Positions 1 to 10,400 of a stretch of 64,000 bases of DNA are shown here, piece by piece. The notes below the pieces were generated by a model. It searched no databases. It had not been told where the DNA came from and saw nothing but the letters and a program-made list of their open reading frames with translations. Source of the stretch: Methylophilus glucosoxydans (GTDB lineage: Bacteria; Pseudomonadota; Gammaproteobacteria; Burkholderiales; Methylophilaceae); assembly GCF_042676145.1 (NCBI RefSeq), contig NZ_JBHTJW010000001.1, positions 434,001 to 498,000 of the forward strand, written 5' to 3'. Position 1 is the first letter of the stretch. Each line of letters starts with the position of its first letter. The translations under genes and the position numbers were made by a program.

Positions 1-7
1 CTTATAT

Positions 8-1141
8 ATGGATTCCAACCTCAGTGCCGAAACGCCTGTGTTTGACGTCGAAATTGGCTACAGTGCCGCCAAGTTTCCCGAGGAAACCTGGAAAACGCTG
101 TTAAAGGATGATCTCGAAGGCTACCGCTTGCATCTGGCGTTTGACTCCGCCAATGTGCAGGGCTTTAAAACCGGTTACCTGGCGGTCAAGAAAAATCAGG
201 TCATTGTTTGCCTGGCGCCGTTTTTTATCACCGATTACAACCTGGATACCACGGTGCAAGGGCGCCTGAAACCTTTGCTGCAAAAAGTCCGCGAGCGTAT
301 TCCTTTCCTCATGCGGGTCAAATTACTTTGCGTCGGTTCGCCAATCACGGATGCCTGCAAAATGACCTTGCATCCTGACTATCCGTTTGATCCGGCCATG
401 ATGCAGGCCCTCAATGCGCAGTTGCAAAAAATCGCCGCCAAAGCCGGTGCCTCGGTGATTGCCTTTAAAGATGTGCTGGCACGTGACCTGCAAAAAGTGG
501 GTGCCCCGCTCAATGCGCTGGGCTACAGCACGCTCAGAAACATGCCGGTCGCCGTTAATCAGATCGCATTTGACTCGATGGAGGCCTACTTCGCCAGCCT
601 GAGTTATGCCACGCGCAAAGACCTGCGCAGAAAGCTCAAAAAACGCTCGCAGATTGAAATCCGTGAAGTGCAGGGCATGCCGTCCAATCTGGACGAAATC
701 TACCAGCTGTATCTCGAAACCTATGAGCGCAGCGAATTGAAGTTTGAAAAACTGACCAGCAGCTTTTTTGAGTTTGTGGCGGGCCTGATGCCAGAAAATA
801 CCCGCTTTGTGCTGTATTACCTCGAAGGCAAACTGATTGCGTTTAACATGCTGCTGCACAATGGCCATACCCTGATGGATAAATACATCGGCATGCACCA
901 GCCTGTCGCGGCGGAGCACAATATTTACTTCTTAAGCTGGATCTATAACATCGAGATGTGCCTGCGCGATGGCATCACGCAGTTTCAAAGCGGGCAGGCC
1001 TCCTACGAGGTCAAGAAAAGACTGGGTGCCGAGCTTGAAGACACTTATTTGCTGTTTAAACATACCAACCGCTTCCTGAATCAACCGCTGGCTTGTCTGG
1101 CCAAATTGCTTGCTTATGAAAACTTTGACCAGAACATCTAA
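8..1141 (+). CDS. FemAB/GNAT-like acyltransferase-fold protein
   Basis: The 377-residue protein looks like the GNAT/FemAB-type (BioF2-like acetyltransferase) proteins often annotated as peptidoglycan biosynthesis proteins. The C-terminal half has the typical stretch with a basic 'RKDLRRKLKKRS' segment near residue 205. After it come the predicted acyl-CoA/aminoacyl transferase strands, ending in 'FQSGQASYEVKKRLGAE'. The substrate cannot be read from the sequence. The frame is open to the left edge of the window and there is room for only seven bases before the ATG, so the true start may lie outside. The next gene overlaps its 3' end by 26 bases, suggesting cotranscription. A family relative occurs at 52867-54060. 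Confidence 0.6.
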   Translation: MDSNLSAETPVFDVEIGYSAAKFPEETWKTLLKDDLEGYRLHLAFDSANVQGFKTGYLAVKKNQVIVCLAPFFITDYNLDTTVQGRLKPLLQKVRERIPFLMRVKLLCVGSPITDACKMTLHPDYPFDPAMMQALNAQLQKIAAKAGASVIAFKDVLARDLQKVGAPLNALGYSTLRNMPVAVNQIAFDSMEAYFASLSYATRKDLRRKLKKRSQIEIREVQGMPSNLDEIYQLYLETYERSELKFEKLTSSFFEFVAGLMPENTRFVLYYLEGKLIAFNMLLHNGHTLMDKYIGMHQPVAAEHNIYFLSWIYNIEMCLRDGITQFQSGQASYEVKKRLGAELEDTYLLFKHTNRFLNQPLACLAKLLAYENFDQNI

Positions 1142-1511
1142 CGCCAGTGTCGTCTGGTTATTTTCACTGCTGATTTTCTGCGATACGTTTAGTCAGGTGT
1201 TATTCAAGATGGCCTCGCTGGAGGTCGGCGCGGCCTCATTGGAAAGCTGGCAGAGTTTTTTTGCCTTTGCCGGCTCACTGTTGCTGCAGCCTGCGCTGGT
1301 GGGTGGGGTGATGCTGCTACTGGTGGCGTTTTGTTGCTGGATGCTGCTCATGTCTCGCACCGACCTCTCCAAGGCACATTTGATCTCTGGCATTGCCTAT
1401 GCCACCGTGCCACTGGTCTCGGTTTATTTGTTTGCCGAGCATCTAAGCCCGGCACAAATCATGGGCATTGGCCTGATCACCCTGGGGGCGACGATTTCCA
1501 GTCTCAGCTAG
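1116..1511 (+). CDS. small EamA/DMT-type membrane protein
   Basis: This 131-residue protein has four hydrophobic segments and the look of a half-size drug/metabolite transporter (SMR/EamA-like). The end 'LSPAQIMGIGLITLGATISSL' is typical of the last helix of these proteins. I chose the ATG at 1116 over the TTG at 1110. It overlaps the 3' end of the FemAB-like gene, which suggests translational coupling and a shared function, perhaps handling of a lipid-linked or surface product. That last point is inference. Confidence 0.6.
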   Translation: MKTLTRTSNASVVWLFSLLIFCDTFSQVLFKMASLEVGAASLESWQSFFAFAGSLLLQPALVGGVMLLLVAFCCWMLLMSRTDLSKAHLISGIAYATVPLVSVYLFAEHLSPAQIMGIGLITLGATISSLS

Positions 1512-1562
1512 CAGCGGGCGATTAGCGCAATGCCAGCCTCCATTCACGCGTCCAGCATGCGA

Positions 1563-1611
1563 TGTCACACCTGAATGTGCGGGTGACAGGGTTTAAAAAT
1601 AAAAGTGTCAC
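1563..1611. repeat. three TGTCAC/GTGACA elements
   Basis: TGTCAC occurs at 1563-1568 and 1606-1611, with its complement GTGACA at 1583-1588. The three hexamers form two overlapping inverted pairs in the gap between the DMT gene and the BLUF-EAL gene. They are not spaced 11 bp apart in the same direction, so they are not a PHO box like the three others in this window. They could be an operator for the photoreceptor gene. Function unknown. Confidence 0.25.
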
Positions 1612-1683
1612 ATCTCCCCACTACAGTGTTGACGGTTTTCCGCTGAAACATCTAACTTTTTTGCTGTTTTAGATAATGTTTTT

Positions 1684-1712
1684 ATGTTTAGATTAATTTT
1701 TGTTTGTATAAT
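1684..1712 (+). promoter_or_regulatory. possible promoter of the BLUF-EAL gene
   Basis: A perfect TATAAT at 1707-1712 lies 31 bases before the start codon in a very AT-rich stretch (about 1650-1743). No good -35 hexamer is seen at 16-18 bp spacing, so the promoter may need an activator. Confidence 0.3.
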
Positions 1713-1743
1713 ACATTAATATAAATTTGTTTTTGTAATAAAT

Positions 1744-2958
1744 ATGTTTACGGTATTGGTGTATAAAAGTCGCTCAGTGAAGCAGCTGGTGGGGGATGAA
1801 CTTGCTGCATTGGTTGACGCTGCTGCTGAAAAGAATCAAAAGAATGCCATTTCAGGCGTGCTCTTATACGATGGCGACTATTTTCTGCAATATCTGGAAG
1901 GCCCGGATATTGCCATCAAGCTGCTTTATCATCTGATTACCTTGGATGACAGGCATCGTAATGTGGTCAAGCTGATGGAGGACTTTTCTCCTGCGCGGCG
2001 ATTTGGCGGCTGGTCCATGTACTGCATTGATGTGCAAAAGGTGTATGGTGAAGACATTTATGCCCTGTTGTCAGAGGGGGCTACCTTTAATAGCGGCGAG
2101 TCACTCCCTGATCATGACCGTGTTATCAAACTGATCACGGCCTTTGCCACCTCCCGCTGGAGCGATGGCGAGCGGACACTGCACGCGGAAGACTGGCAGT
2201 TTCAGCCCCAACCATCCCCGTTTGATGTCGTGAATCCTGCCCGCATTCAGCAGGCGGCTTGCCAGTTTGCATTTCAACCGATTGTTTCTCCGCTGACCGG
2301 ACTGATCTCTTCGATTGAAGCGCTGATCCGCAGCCCGTCTGGCGGCACCCCGCGGCAGTGTTTTGAGGGATTGTCAGCCGAGGAGTTATATGTATTCGAT
2401 CTGGAATCCAAGCAGCACGCGTTGGCCCTGGCATCGCAGATGCAACTGGGACCGATCAAGTTATCCATCAACCTGTTGCCGATGTCTTTGGTGCGGGTGC
2501 CCAATGCGGTGGAAAAGCTGCTCAGTTACATCGCACAGTTTGATTTCAAGCCGCAGCAAATCATCGTTGAAATCACCGAGCAAGAGTCTATTGCCAACTT
2601 TGATGACTTTCAGCGCGCCATCAGGGAATTACGTCTGGCAGGCATTAGCGTGTCGATTGATGATTTTGGTGCCGGCTTTGCCGGGCTGACCTTGCTGTCC
2701 AAATTTCAGCCTGAGAAGCTTAAGGTGGATAGACTTATTGTTGAAAATATTCACAAGGATGGCCCCAAGCAGGCGATTGTGCGGGCGCTGATTGAGTGTG
2801 CCCATGCGCTGGGCATTACGATTGTGGCCGAAGGGGTAGAGACCGTGGAAGAATGGTGCTGGTTACAATCTGCTGGCGTTGATTTGTTTCAGGGATTTTT
2901 ATTTGCCAAACCCATGCTCAATGGGGTTGCACCTATCCAGTGGCCTGTTCAGACTTAA
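1744..2958 (+). CDS. BLUF photoreceptor - EAL c-di-GMP phosphodiesterase
   Basis: A blue-light-controlled cyclic-di-GMP hydrolase of 404 residues. Residues 1-95 are a BLUF flavin domain. The flavin-contacting Tyr7, Asn31 and Gln49 are present, with the family motifs 'SGVLLYDGDYFLQYLEG' and 'PARRFGGW'. Residues about 175-400 are an EAL domain that keeps the catalytic set: E192-A-L, Asn in 'SINLLP', Glu in 'EITEQE', the DD of 'DDFGAG' near 306-307, Lys in 'LKVDR', Glu in 'AEGVET' and 'QGFLFAKP'. The E. coli BluF protein has a degenerate EAL domain, so this one is closer in plan to BlrP1-type active enzymes. No clear Shine-Dalgarno precedes the ATG. Its tail overlaps the convergent efflux gene by four bases. 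Confidence 0.9.
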   Translation: MFTVLVYKSRSVKQLVGDELAALVDAAAEKNQKNAISGVLLYDGDYFLQYLEGPDIAIKLLYHLITLDDRHRNVVKLMEDFSPARRFGGWSMYCIDVQKVYGEDIYALLSEGATFNSGESLPDHDRVIKLITAFATSRWSDGERTLHAEDWQFQPQPSPFDVVNPARIQQAACQFAFQPIVSPLTGLISSIEALIRSPSGGTPRQCFEGLSAEELYVFDLESKQHALALASQMQLGPIKLSINLLPMSLVRVPNAVEKLLSYIAQFDFKPQQIIVEITEQESIANFDDFQRAIRELRLAGISVSIDDFGAGFAGLTLLSKFQPEKLKVDRLIVENIHKDGPKQAIVRALIECAHALGITIVAEGVETVEEWCWLQSAGVDLFQGFLFAKPMLNGVAPIQWPVQT

Positions 2959-4370
2959 TAGTTAGACTGGGGCAGCACGTAAGCGCCACCCAGTGCCACC
3001 ATCAAAGCCACTGAAGCATTGAGCCTGCGCCCGGTGATGGAGAGCAGGTTGCGCTCGGCGCTCAACAGCGTGGACTGCACGTTGACCACGTATTGGTATT
3101 CACTGATGCCGGCACGGTAGCGGTTTTCGGTTTGGGTGACGGCTTCGCGTGCAAATTTGACGGCGGTTTCCTGTTCTTTTGCCTCCGCCTCCAGAATACG
3201 CAGCAAGGCCAGATTATCCTCAACTTCGCGCAAGCCATTAATCACCGTTTGTTTATAGGTGGCGACACTGGCATCGTAGCGGGCAATGGCCGCATTGGTG
3301 TTCGATCTACGCAACTGATTATCAAAAATCGGCCCGGCCAGCGCGGGGCCCAGTGACCAGAGGCGGTTAGGCAGCGAAAGCAGATTGCTCAGGCTGTTGT
3401 CGCTATAGCCAAAGGTCGCGCCCAGCGTCAGCGTGGGGAAGAGTGCCGCTCGCGCAACGCCGATCTGTGCATTGGCGGAGGCGACCCTGCGCTCAGCCCC
3501 GGCAATGTCTGGTCTGCGTTCCAGCAGGCTGGCAGGCAAGCCTGTATTCGCGGCGGGTAGGGACAAGTTGGCCACGTCCTTGTATGGTTGTTCGGGGATA
3601 GACAGCTCTGCTGGCGGCTTGCCGATCAGTACTGCAATCGCATGCTCCAGTTGCGCGCGCGAGGCGCTGATATCAATCGACTGCGCCAAGGTGTTGCGCA
3701 ATTGCGTTTCGGCCTGGGCGATTTCCGTGCGCGAGGCCAAGCCCACGTTATAGCGGTTGGTGGTCAGCTTGAGTGAGCGATCAAAGCTTTTGGCCGTGTT
3801 ATCCAGCAGCAGCTTTTGCGAGTCCAGAATCCTGAGCTGAAAATAGGTTTGTGCCAGCGTAGACTGGACCGAGAGCTTGGCCGCTGCCAGGTCGGCGGCC
3901 GTGGCTTCGGCATTGGTTTCGCCGGCAATCACGCTGTTACGTATTCTGCCCCACAAGTCCATCTCCCAACTGGCATTGAGGCCAATGCTGTAATCACTGC
4001 GCACGCCAGTGGTATTGGTGGTCTCTCCGCGGGTGGCGCCTGCCTGCCCGTTGAGTGCGGGCAATTGCGGCGAGTGGCTCGCCCGCGCCAGTGCCAGCCC
4101 TTGCCGATAATTGGCCTCCGCAATCAGGATGGTATAGTTGGCTTGATTGGCTTGCGTGAGTAAGGCGGTCAGTTGGGGATCGTTGTAGCGTTCCCACCAG
4201 GCCGCAGACAGTTCTGGTGAACCGGGCTCGGCCACTTTCCAGCCTGCAGGCGGCGGTTCTTTGTATTGTGCCGGTATCTCGACGCGCGGGCGTACATAGT
4301 CTTGCCAGACACTGCATCCTTGTATCATCAGGCCTGCCATGGCCAGCACCCACATTTTGACTATGTTCAT
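2955..4370 (-). CDS. TolC/NodT-family outer-membrane efflux lipoprotein
   Basis: The outer-membrane channel of the RND pump encoded upstream, about 471 residues. I start it at the ATG at 4370, which overlaps the stop of the mdtC-like gene as ATGA. This gives an N-terminus 'MNIVKMWVLAMAGLMIQGC', a lipoprotein signal with the lipobox Cys near residue 19. The body shows the two OEP repeats with 'AAWWERYNDPQL', 'ANYRQGLALARASHSPQLPAL' and 'ERRPDIAGAERRVASANAQIGVARAALFP' elements typical of NodT/OprM proteins. It is last in a four-gene operon on the minus strand, so pump and channel are made together. Confidence 0.9.
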   Translation of the reverse strand: MNIVKMWVLAMAGLMIQGCSVWQDYVRPRVEIPAQYKEPPPAGWKVAEPGSPELSAAWWERYNDPQLTALLTQANQANYTILIAEANYRQGLALARASHSPQLPALNGQAGATRGETTNTTGVRSDYSIGLNASWEMDLWGRIRNSVIAGETNAEATAADLAAAKLSVQSTLAQTYFQLRILDSQKLLLDNTAKSFDRSLKLTTNRYNVGLASRTEIAQAETQLRNTLAQSIDISASRAQLEHAIAVLIGKPPAELSIPEQPYKDVANLSLPAANTGLPASLLERRPDIAGAERRVASANAQIGVARAALFPTLTLGATFGYSDNSLSNLLSLPNRLWSLGPALAGPIFDNQLRRSNTNAAIARYDASVATYKQTVINGLREVEDNLALLRILEAEAKEQETAVKFAREAVTQTENRYRAGISEYQYVVNVQSTLLSAERNLLSITGRRLNASVALMVALGGAYVLPQSNY

Positions 4371-7300
4371 ACCGTTTGATTCTTCAAAGAATTTGAGTTT
4401 AACGAGAGGCCGAAACGCTGGCTGAGCCAACGTCCCGCATCATCCAGATACAGATAAACCACGGGCGTGGTGACCAGCGTCAGTACTTGCCCTACCAGCA
4501 GGCCACCGACGATGGAGATGCCCAGCGGCTGGCGGATTTCAGCACCATCGCCGACACCCAGCAACAAGGGCACCGCCCCCAGCACCGCCGCCAGCGTGGT
4601 CATTAAAATGGGCCGCAAGCGTTGCAGGCAGGCCTGGGTGACGGCGGCTTCGGCAGAGAGCGCGTGTTCACGCCGCAAATGAATCGCCGCATCAATCATG
4701 ATAATGGCGTTTTTCATGACAATGCCCACCAGGAGCACAATGCCTATCATGGCGATAATGGTCAACTCGCTGTCAAACCATAACAGGGCCAGCAAGGCGC
4801 CTATGCCCGCCGAGGGCAGGGTAGAGAGGATGGTCAGCGGATGGATCAGGCTTTCGTACAGCATGCCCAGCACGATGTAGATCGCGATCACGGCGGTCAG
4901 GATCAGCCACGGCTGGCTATCCATGGAATCCTGAAATGCTTTGGCTTTACCGGCAAAGGTGCCATGGATGCTCTCTGGCGGCACCAGCGCGGCAAAGGTC
5001 GATTCGATGGCCTGGCTGGCGGCATCCAGCGCATAGCCTTGAGCCAGGTTAAACGAGACCGTGGCGGCGGCAAACTGCCCCTGGTGGTTGACCGCCAGGG
5101 GCGTATTCACCGGTTGCCAGTGGGCAAAACTGGCCAGCGGAATGCGCTGGTTTTTCAGGCTGGTCAGGTAGATATTCTGTAAGGACTCCGGCCCCTGTGC
5201 AAAGCGGGCCGCCACCGTCATCACCACATAGTATTGATTAAGTGGTTCGTAAATGGTGGAGACTAGCCGCTGGCCAAAGGCATCATTCAAGGCACTGTCA
5301 ATCTGCTGCTGGGTGATGCCCAGGCGCGTGGCCGCATCGCGGTCCACCACCAGATTAATCTGCAAGCCCTTGTCTTGTGCATCACTGGAGACGTCAGTCA
5401 GTTGCGGCAGCTTGGCCATGGCATCCTTGAGTTTGGGAGCAAACTGGCGCAAATCGTCTACGCTGCTGGAGAGCAAGGTGTATTGGTATTCTGCCGAGCC
5501 GGGACGCAAGCCGATATTGAATTCCTGTTGTGGCCGCAAGCGTAACGAAGCGCCAGCCACGCGGTCCAGTTGCGGGCGCAAGCGATCCACCACTTCCTGC
5601 GCGGAGGCCTGGCGCTCTGCACGGGGTTTCAGCCGCGCATTGAGCATGCCGGTATTGGATTGCCCGCCGCCAAAGCCACCCGTGTATTCATAATAGGTAT
5701 CGATATCGGGGTCGCGGGCGATGATCTGCATGAATTGGGCCACTTTTTCACGCATGGCCCAAAACGACAGATTCTGGTCGCCCTCGAAGTTGCCTTGCAA
5801 GCGGCCGGTATCTTGCAGCGGAAAAAAGCCCTTGGGCACCAGGGTATACAGATAAAGGTTGCTGCCGATGGCCACGGTGAAGAGCAGCAGAATCAGGCGC
5901 CTGTGGTGCAGGCTCCAGCGCAGCACACGCTGATACACTGAGGCTGGCCAGGGCTGGTTCTGCCTGGCTGGAGCGGGACTCGTATGGTCAGCGCCACCAG
6001 CCTTTGCGCCATGCTTTGCTGCTTGCGGCCGCAGTAGTTTGGAGGAGAGGACGGGTGTCAGTGTCAGCGACACCAGCAATGAAATGATCACCGCACTGGC
6101 CAGCGTGATTGAAAACTCGCGGAACATGCGCCCGACCACACCGTCCATGAACAGCAGCGGGATAAATGCCGCAATCAGCGCCAGGCTCATGGCGATAATG
6201 GTAAATGACACCTCGTGCACTGCCCGCAGCGCCGCCTGCAAGGGGCTCAGGCCATGTTCAATGTGCCGGGCCGTATTTTCGACTACCACAATCGCATCAT
6301 CCACCACAAAGCCGGTGGCAATAATGAGCGCCATCAGGGTCAGATTATTGAGGCTGAAACCGCACAGGTAAATCACGGCCAGCGTCCCCAGCAAGGACAC
6401 CGGAATGGCGATGCTGGGAATCAGCGCCGCGCGCCCGCTTTTTAAAAACAGAAAAGTCACCACGATCACCAATCCAATCGAAATCAGCAGGCTGTGTTCG
6501 ACTTCTTCTAACGATTTGCGGACGATGGTGCTGCGGTCTATGAGCACTTCCATGGCGATGCCTGGCGGCAACAAGGGCTGCAGCCTGGGCAGCAAGGCTT
6601 TGATGCCATCAACCGTGGCGACAATGTTGGCGCCCGGGATATTATTCACCGCGATGACCACGCCGGGCTTTTGCTTGACGCTGCCGGCGCTGCGCAGCTC
6701 CTGCACCGAGTCTTTCACCTCGGCAATGTCGCGCAGCCTGACCGGGGCGGCATTGCGCCAGGCCACAATCAAATCACGAAAATCGGCCGCCTGGCGGTTA
6801 CTGTCATTCACTTCCAGCTGCCAGCGTTTGCTGGCACTCTCGATAAAGCCTTTGGGTAAATGGGCGTTGGCATTGGCGATGGCCGTGCGGATCTGGTCCA
6901 GGCTGATGCCATATTGATTGGCGGTGAGCGGATTCACTTCTACCCTGACCGCCCGCAAGGCGCTGCCATTGACGTTGACCTGGCCCACGCCATCCACTTG
7001 CGAGATGCGCTGCCCGACCAAGCTGTAGGCCACATCGTACAGCTCGGACTGGCTGTAGCGGTCCGAGGTCAGCGCGATATGCATGATCATGGTCGGGCCA
7101 CTCTTGCGCCAGGTTGGGTTGCTTTGCATGCCGGCTGGCAGCAAGGGGATGGCGGTATTGATGGCCGCTTGCACATCGCGTGCGGCACTGTCTGCATTGC
7201 GGTCCAGATCAAACTGCAAACTGACCCTGGTCTGGCCTTTGGTGCTGCTGGAGGTCATTTCGTTGAGGCCGGCAATATTGCCCAGCGAACGCTCCAGCGG

Positions 7301-7495
7301 CGAGGCAACGGCGGAAGCCATGGTTTCGGCGCTGGCGCCGGGCAGCCGCGCAAACACATCGATGCTGGGCATTTCCACTTGCGGCAGCGAGGCAATCGGC
7401 AGCGCCACATAAGCGGCTATGCCGGGCAAGGCAATGGCCAGTGCCAGCAAGGTGGTGGCCACGGGGCGGCGCAAAAACAGCGTGAGCCCACTCAT
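4367..7495 (-). CDS. mdtC: RND multidrug efflux permease, MdtC-like
   Basis: An inner-membrane proton-driven RND pump subunit of 1042 residues, the usual family length. It has the N-terminal 'LFLRRPVATTLLALAI' helix, two large periplasmic loops and twelve expected membrane segments. The proton-relay Asp pair is in 'ATGFVVDDAIVVVEN' near residue 399. In MdtABC-type systems two different permeases form a mixed trimer, and the neighbouring mdtB-like gene supplies the partner. Start and stop overlap both neighbours by four bases (ATGA), so translation is coupled. The exported compounds cannot be inferred. Confidence 0.92.
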   Translation of the reverse strand: MSGLTLFLRRPVATTLLALAIALPGIAAYVALPIASLPQVEMPSIDVFARLPGASAETMASAVASPLERSLGNIAGLNEMTSSSTKGQTRVSLQFDLDRNADSAARDVQAAINTAIPLLPAGMQSNPTWRKSGPTMIMHIALTSDRYSQSELYDVAYSLVGQRISQVDGVGQVNVNGSALRAVRVEVNPLTANQYGISLDQIRTAIANANAHLPKGFIESASKRWQLEVNDSNRQAADFRDLIVAWRNAAPVRLRDIAEVKDSVQELRSAGSVKQKPGVVIAVNNIPGANIVATVDGIKALLPRLQPLLPPGIAMEVLIDRSTIVRKSLEEVEHSLLISIGLVIVVTFLFLKSGRAALIPSIAIPVSLLGTLAVIYLCGFSLNNLTLMALIIATGFVVDDAIVVVENTARHIEHGLSPLQAALRAVHEVSFTIIAMSLALIAAFIPLLFMDGVVGRMFREFSITLASAVIISLLVSLTLTPVLSSKLLRPQAAKHGAKAGGADHTSPAPARQNQPWPASVYQRVLRWSLHHRRLILLLFTVAIGSNLYLYTLVPKGFFPLQDTGRLQGNFEGDQNLSFWAMREKVAQFMQIIARDPDIDTYYEYTGGFGGGQSNTGMLNARLKPRAERQASAQEVVDRLRPQLDRVAGASLRLRPQQEFNIGLRPGSAEYQYTLLSSSVDDLRQFAPKLKDAMAKLPQLTDVSSDAQDKGLQINLVVDRDAATRLGITQQQIDSALNDAFGQRLVSTIYEPLNQYYVVMTVAARFAQGPESLQNIYLTSLKNQRIPLASFAHWQPVNTPLAVNHQGQFAAATVSFNLAQGYALDAASQAIESTFAALVPPESIHGTFAGKAKAFQDSMDSQPWLILTAVIAIYIVLGMLYESLIHPLTILSTLPSAGIGALLALLWFDSELTIIAMIGIVLLVGIVMKNAIIMIDAAIHLRREHALSAEAAVTQACLQRLRPILMTTLAAVLGAVPLLLGVGDGAEIRQPLGISIVGGLLVGQVLTLVTTPVVYLYLDDAGRWLSQRFGLSLNSNSLKNQTV

Positions 7496-10400
7496 GGGTT
7501 CGCCTCGCTGTGTGCGACAGCTTTGCGCTGACCAGGCTGGGCCAGGCGGTCAAACATCAGGTAGATGACAGGCGTGGTAAACAAGGTGAGCAGCTGGCTT
7601 ACTAACAGGCCGCCTATCATGGCAATGCCGAGCGGCGCACGCAATTCTGAGCCGGGGCCATCGCCGGTGACCAGCGGCACGGCACTTAACAGCGCCGCCA
7701 GCGTGGTCATCAGGATAGGCCGGAACCTGAGCAGGCAGGCTTTATAAATGGCTTCTTCAGGCGACTTGCCATGATGGCGCTCGGCCTCCAGCGCAAAATC
7801 AATCATCATGATGGCATTTTTTTGCACAATGCCGATCAGCAGGATAATGCCGATGATAGCAATCACGCTGAGCGGGTGTCCGGTCAGCATGAGGGCCAGC
7901 AAGGCGCCGACGCCAGCAGAAGGCAAGGTGGAGAGGATGGTCAGCGGGTGAATATAGCTTTCATACAAAATGCCCAGCACGATATACATGGTGAGGATGG
8001 CGGTCAACATTAAAAATAATTCGTTGCCGAGTGCGGCATTAAAGGCGGCAGCCGCGCCCTGAAAGCGGCTAATCATGGTGGCCGGGAATTGCATGCGCTG
8101 TTTGACTGCATCAATCGCGGCCACAGCATCCCCCAGGGCATAGCCGTCGGCAAGGTTAAAGCCAATGGTGACCGAGGGTAACTGGTCTTCCCGGTTCACC
8201 ACCAGCGCCGCCGGTTGCTCGCTGATGCGGGCGATACTCGCCAGCGGCACCTGGCGCCCGGTATTGCTGGTGACATAAACCTGATCCAGCGCCTGCAAGC
8301 CTGAGGCCGAGGATGGTTGTGACTCAAGAATTACGCGGTACTGATTGGCCTGGGTGAAAATGGTGCTGATCATGCGCTGGCCAAAGGCGCTATAGAGCGC
8401 ATTGTCCACATCCGCCATGGTAATGCCCAACCGCCCGGCACTGTCGCGGTCCACGGTCACGGCGGCGCGCAGGCCGTCGCTGTGCAGGTTATGCGTGACG
8501 GTGGTCAGTTGCGGCAGCTTGCGCAGTGCTTGCATAAAGCCGGGGAGCGCGCTTTGCAAGGCCTGCGGGTCAGTGCTGGTCAGCAGGTATTGATACTGGG
8601 TCTGGCTGACACGGTCTGACAGCGTCAGGTCTTGCACCGGTTGCATAAACAGCTTGAGCGGGGCGGTGGCCTCCAGGCGAGATTGCAAGCGGGTAATGAC
8701 CTCGCTGGCGCTGGCCTGGCGTTGCGGGTAGGGCTTGAGATTGATCAGCATACGGCCACTGTTATGCGTGGTGTTGACCCCATCCACGCCTACCACTGAA
8801 GAAATACTTTCTACATCGGCATCCTGCAAAATGGCTTCTACCACCGCTTGCTGCTTGTGGCTGATCACGCTGAAGGCATCCGAACCGTTGGCCTCAGTCA
8901 TCACCTGGATAAAGCCGGTATCCTGGGTCGGGAACAGGCCTTTGGGGATGCTGATCACCAGCGTGACTGTCAGCACCAGCGAGGCGGCGGCAAGCAGCAA
9001 TACCAGCGGCTGGTGCCGCAAGGCAACCTGCAGTCCTCTGCCGTAATAGGCAATGATGCGGTCTATGAGGTTAGTCTGGTTTGCGACAGGGGCTTTGGCC
9101 GGTTTGAGCAAGCGCGCGCACAGCATGGGCGTCAGGGTGAGCGAGACTACCGCCGAAATCAGGATGGCGACCGCCAGTGTGACGGCAAACTCGCGGAACA
9201 AGCGGCCAATCACATCGCCCATAAACAGCAAGGGGATCAGCACCGCAATCAGTGAAAAGGTCAGCGAGATGATGGTAAAACCGATCTGGCGGGCGCCCTT
9301 GATGGCGGCATTCATCGGCGTCTCGCCTTCTTCAATATGGCGCGCGATATTCTCAATCATGACAATGGCATCATCGACCACAAAGCCGGTGGCAATGGTC
9401 AGCGCCATCAGGGTGAGGTTGTTGATGCTAAAGCCCGCCGCATACATGATGCTAAACGTGCCCACCAGCGACAACGGCACAGTCAAACTGGGGATGACGG
9501 TGCCCGCCGCCGTGCGCAAAAACAGGAAGATCACCATCACCACCAGGGCAATGGCCAGCATGAGCTCAAACTGCACATCTTCAAGCGCACTGCGGATGGT
9601 ATGCGTGCGGTTAGTGAGTTCGCTGACGCTGACATCGGCCGGCAAGCCCGCGGTCAGGCCGGGCAGGCGCTCGCGAATCTGCTCGACCACCTCAATCACA
9701 TTGGCGCCGGGCTGGCGGCGGATATTGACCAGAATGGCGGGCGTTTGATTGGCCCAGGCAGAGATATACAAGTCTTCTTGTGCTTCTTTCACCTCAGCCA
9801 CATCCCGCAGGCGCACGGGCCGGTCACCGGTGTTGGCAATAATCAGGTTACGGTATTCCTCTGCGGACCGCAGTTGGCTGTTGGCATCGAGTTCATAGGC
9901 CAGCAAGGGGCCATCAATATTGCCTTTGGCCTGGTTGGAGTTGGCGCTGTCTATGATGGTGCGCAGCGTATTCATGCCCAGCCCGTAGGCCGCCAGCACG
10001 GGCTGATTCACCTGAATGCGGATCGCCGGTTTTTGCCCGCCATCCACACTGACCAGGCCCACGCCACTCACCTGCGCAATTTTTTGCGCCATGCGTGTAT
10101 CCACCAGATCGCGTAACTTGGGCAATGGCAGGCTCTGCGAAGTCACGGCCAGCGTCAGCACCGGGGCATCGGCCGGGTTCACCTTGTTATAGATGGGCGG
10201 GGAGGGTAAATCCGCAGGCAAAAAGGTACTGGCCGCGTTCATGGCCGCCTGTACCGACTGCACGGCAACATCGAGGCTGTTTTTCAGGCTGAACTGCAAG
10301 GTAATGACTGAAACGCCGCCAGAGCTGGCAGAGGACATATGTGCCAGGCCAGCCATAGCGCCAAATTGACGCTCCAGCGGTGAGGTCACATTCATCGCCA

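Noticed and set aside
323..919. Long minus-strand frames opposite the first gene, and similar shadows opposite most GC-rich genes
   Set aside because: They lie fully antisense to genes with clear family motifs and show no motifs or ribosome sites of their own.
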